Assembly (NCBI GenBank): GCA_035517775.1
Contig: DATIYF010000025.1
Location: forward strand, 28,416-92,415
Source: DATIYF01 sp035517775
Lineage (GTDB): Bacteria > Acidobacteriota > Terriglobia > Terriglobales > Acidobacteriaceae
Length of the DNA stretch: 64,000 nt
Direction: 5' to 3'
Shown here: in pieces, positions 63,095-64,000 of the stretch
Position numbering within the stretch: the stretch's first letter is position 1
Layout: every line of letters starts with the position of its first letter
Notes under the pieces: model-generated
Database searches by the model: none
What the model saw: only the letters and a program-made list of their open reading frames with translations
Told to the model about the DNA's origin: nothing
Program-made: the position numbers and the translations under genes

Positions 63095-64000
63095 CTAGAT
63101 CCGGCCAGAGGTTACGGGTTGAGGGGAGGGCGGCACGGCGGCCTGCGGGATGGTCACCGGCGGCGTGCTTGCCGAGTCCGTTGCCGGGGCAGTGATGGGA
63201 ACCTCGACCGCCTTGAACTGGATAGAGGAGAGAATTTTCTCGAGGCGCCCGAAAACCTGAGAGCGATCCACCTGGGTGATGCCCGCCTGGGCCTCATCAC
63301 CGACCGTGCCAAGACCCAGGGCGATCTCGTAGCAGGCATTGTTCTGGAATGCATGGAAGTACTTCGCGTCCGCTTGCTTCTGGTTCTGGCCGATGATCTT
63401 TTCCACTTCGCGGAATTCGATCTTGCCGATCTCGATGCTGGCGGGATCGTTGATCTCGGCATCCTTATCGCCGGCCGCGAACTGCATGCACTCCTCGTTG
63501 GTAAGACCGGAATTCACGCTCAGGCTCAGAAAGCCCGAGGCGAAGTCGGTTCCAGGAAAGGAGTTGTCTGGCATCTCGATGGCCGCCACGGTCACGCCGC
63601 CGGGCTTCAGGAAACTGGTCTGCACGGGTCCGAGCCCCGGCCAGGTGAGCTGTGCCTCATCGCCCAGCCTCAGATCGTACTTACGCGGATAGCGAACGGA
63701 AACGCCGTAATCCTTGCTGGCATAGGTCACTACCGGCGGACGATGCCTGCGAATCCTCTTCGTGCTCTTGCTGATAGGCGGCGCAACGGGAGCGGAAGCC
63801 ACAGCTGCCGGCGCGGGAGCGGAAACCGGCGGCTGAATGGATGCTTTCGCGTTCGAATTGCCGCTCTTGTGGGAGCAGGCTTCGACGGCTACAAAAAGGG
63901 TTGCGATGATCAATCCCGAGATCAGGACCGGCAGGTGCCGGGTGCTGATTCGCGGCAGGCGCGGCTGATCGCCCGCGTCGTACGAGTTTCTTTCTTCACC
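63095..64000 (-). CDS. Membrane-anchored protein of unknown function, 5' end outside window
   Basis: The frame is open to the right edge, with no ATG at its N-terminal side inside the window; the first in-frame start is a TTG at 63913. A hydrophobic anchor (LPVLISGLIIATLFVAVEAC) precedes a Pro/Ala-rich linker and a folded domain with YASKDYGVSVRYPRKYDLRL and PGGVTVAAIEMPDNSFPGTD. The C-terminal tail is again Pro-rich. The VEAC segment could be a lipobox, but an upstream start with a TM anchor fits as well. I recognise no enzyme motif. Confidence 0.6.
   Translation of the reverse strand, partial: GEERNSYDAGDQPRLPRISTRHLPVLISGLIIATLFVAVEACSHKSGNSNAKASIQPPVSAPAPAAVASAPVAPPISKSTKRIRRHRPPVVTYASKDYGVSVRYPRKYDLRLGDEAQLTWPGLGPVQTSFLKPGGVTVAAIEMPDNSFPGTDFASGFLSLSVNSGLTNEECMQFAAGDKDAEINDPASIEIGKIEFREVEKIIGQNQKQADAKYFHAFQNNACYEIALGLGTVGDEAQAGITQVDRSQVFGRLEKILSSIQFKAVEVPITAPATDSASTPPVTIPQAAVPPSPQPVTSGRI

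Overview
The window looks like a chromosomal segment of an Acidobacteriota (Terriglobia-like) bacterium. It is GC-rich. It encodes a VWFA protein of the type largely confined to Acidobacteriota, a very large TonB-dependent receptor with an N-terminal carboxypeptidase-regulatory-like domain, metal-dependent KdsA and KdsD for Kdo-containing LPS (so a Gram-negative envelope), and several small proteins typical of that phylum. This assignment is inference from gene content. I saw no rRNA, tRNA, CRISPR array, insertion sequence or phage.

Layout. 1-3 kb: nitrogen and ion transport (end of an Amt ammonium transporter, TPR protein, CPA2 antiporter, PII protein). 3-8 kb: AhpD-like protein, coproheme decarboxylase HemQ, MscS channel, bacteriohemerythrin and small proteins. 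8.5-12.7 kb: a 1032-residue exported protein of unknown function, translationally coupled to the VWFA protein. 12.7-19 kb: EVE protein, proBA, methyltransferase, PLP decarboxylase, GAF protein. 19-26.6 kb: racemase-like protein, pyrG, LolA-like protein, kdsA, K+ channel, kdsD, LysE exporter. 26.6-30.1 kb: prolyl oligopeptidase and a TacAT-type toxin-antitoxin pair. 30.1-36 kb: an AhpD/CMD-family gene interrupted by an in-frame TGA exactly where the second redox cysteine belongs (probable selenoprotein), an APC permease, an Oar-like receptor and a second CMD gene. 36-49 kb: a signalling island with two histidine kinases, four response regulators, a YfiR/TonB-receptor relay and a Crp/Fnr regulator. 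49-56.4 kb: treX-treZ-treY for trehalose synthesis from glucan. 56.7-64 kb: hutU, secretin plus two pseudopilins, smpB, a small CxxC protein and a lipoprotein-like gene running off the right edge.

Main points of interest. (1) The gene at 30111-30704 (minus) reads through TGA as C-P-Y-U-x3-H, aligns with two Cys-containing paralogues in the same window, and has a 7-bp hairpin with a GGU-bearing loop 24 nt after the TGA, as expected of a bacterial SECIS. (2) The set TonB receptor - YfiR - CHASE8/HAMP histidine kinase resembles YfiBNR logic rewired to a two-component output. (3) A family of palindromic intergenic elements built from 7-nt units (GCAnTTG / CAAnTGC) occurs at four loci, twice next to a second, 9-nt-period repeat. 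(4) The secretin carries TPR units at its N-terminus and a cohesin-like domain at its C-terminus.
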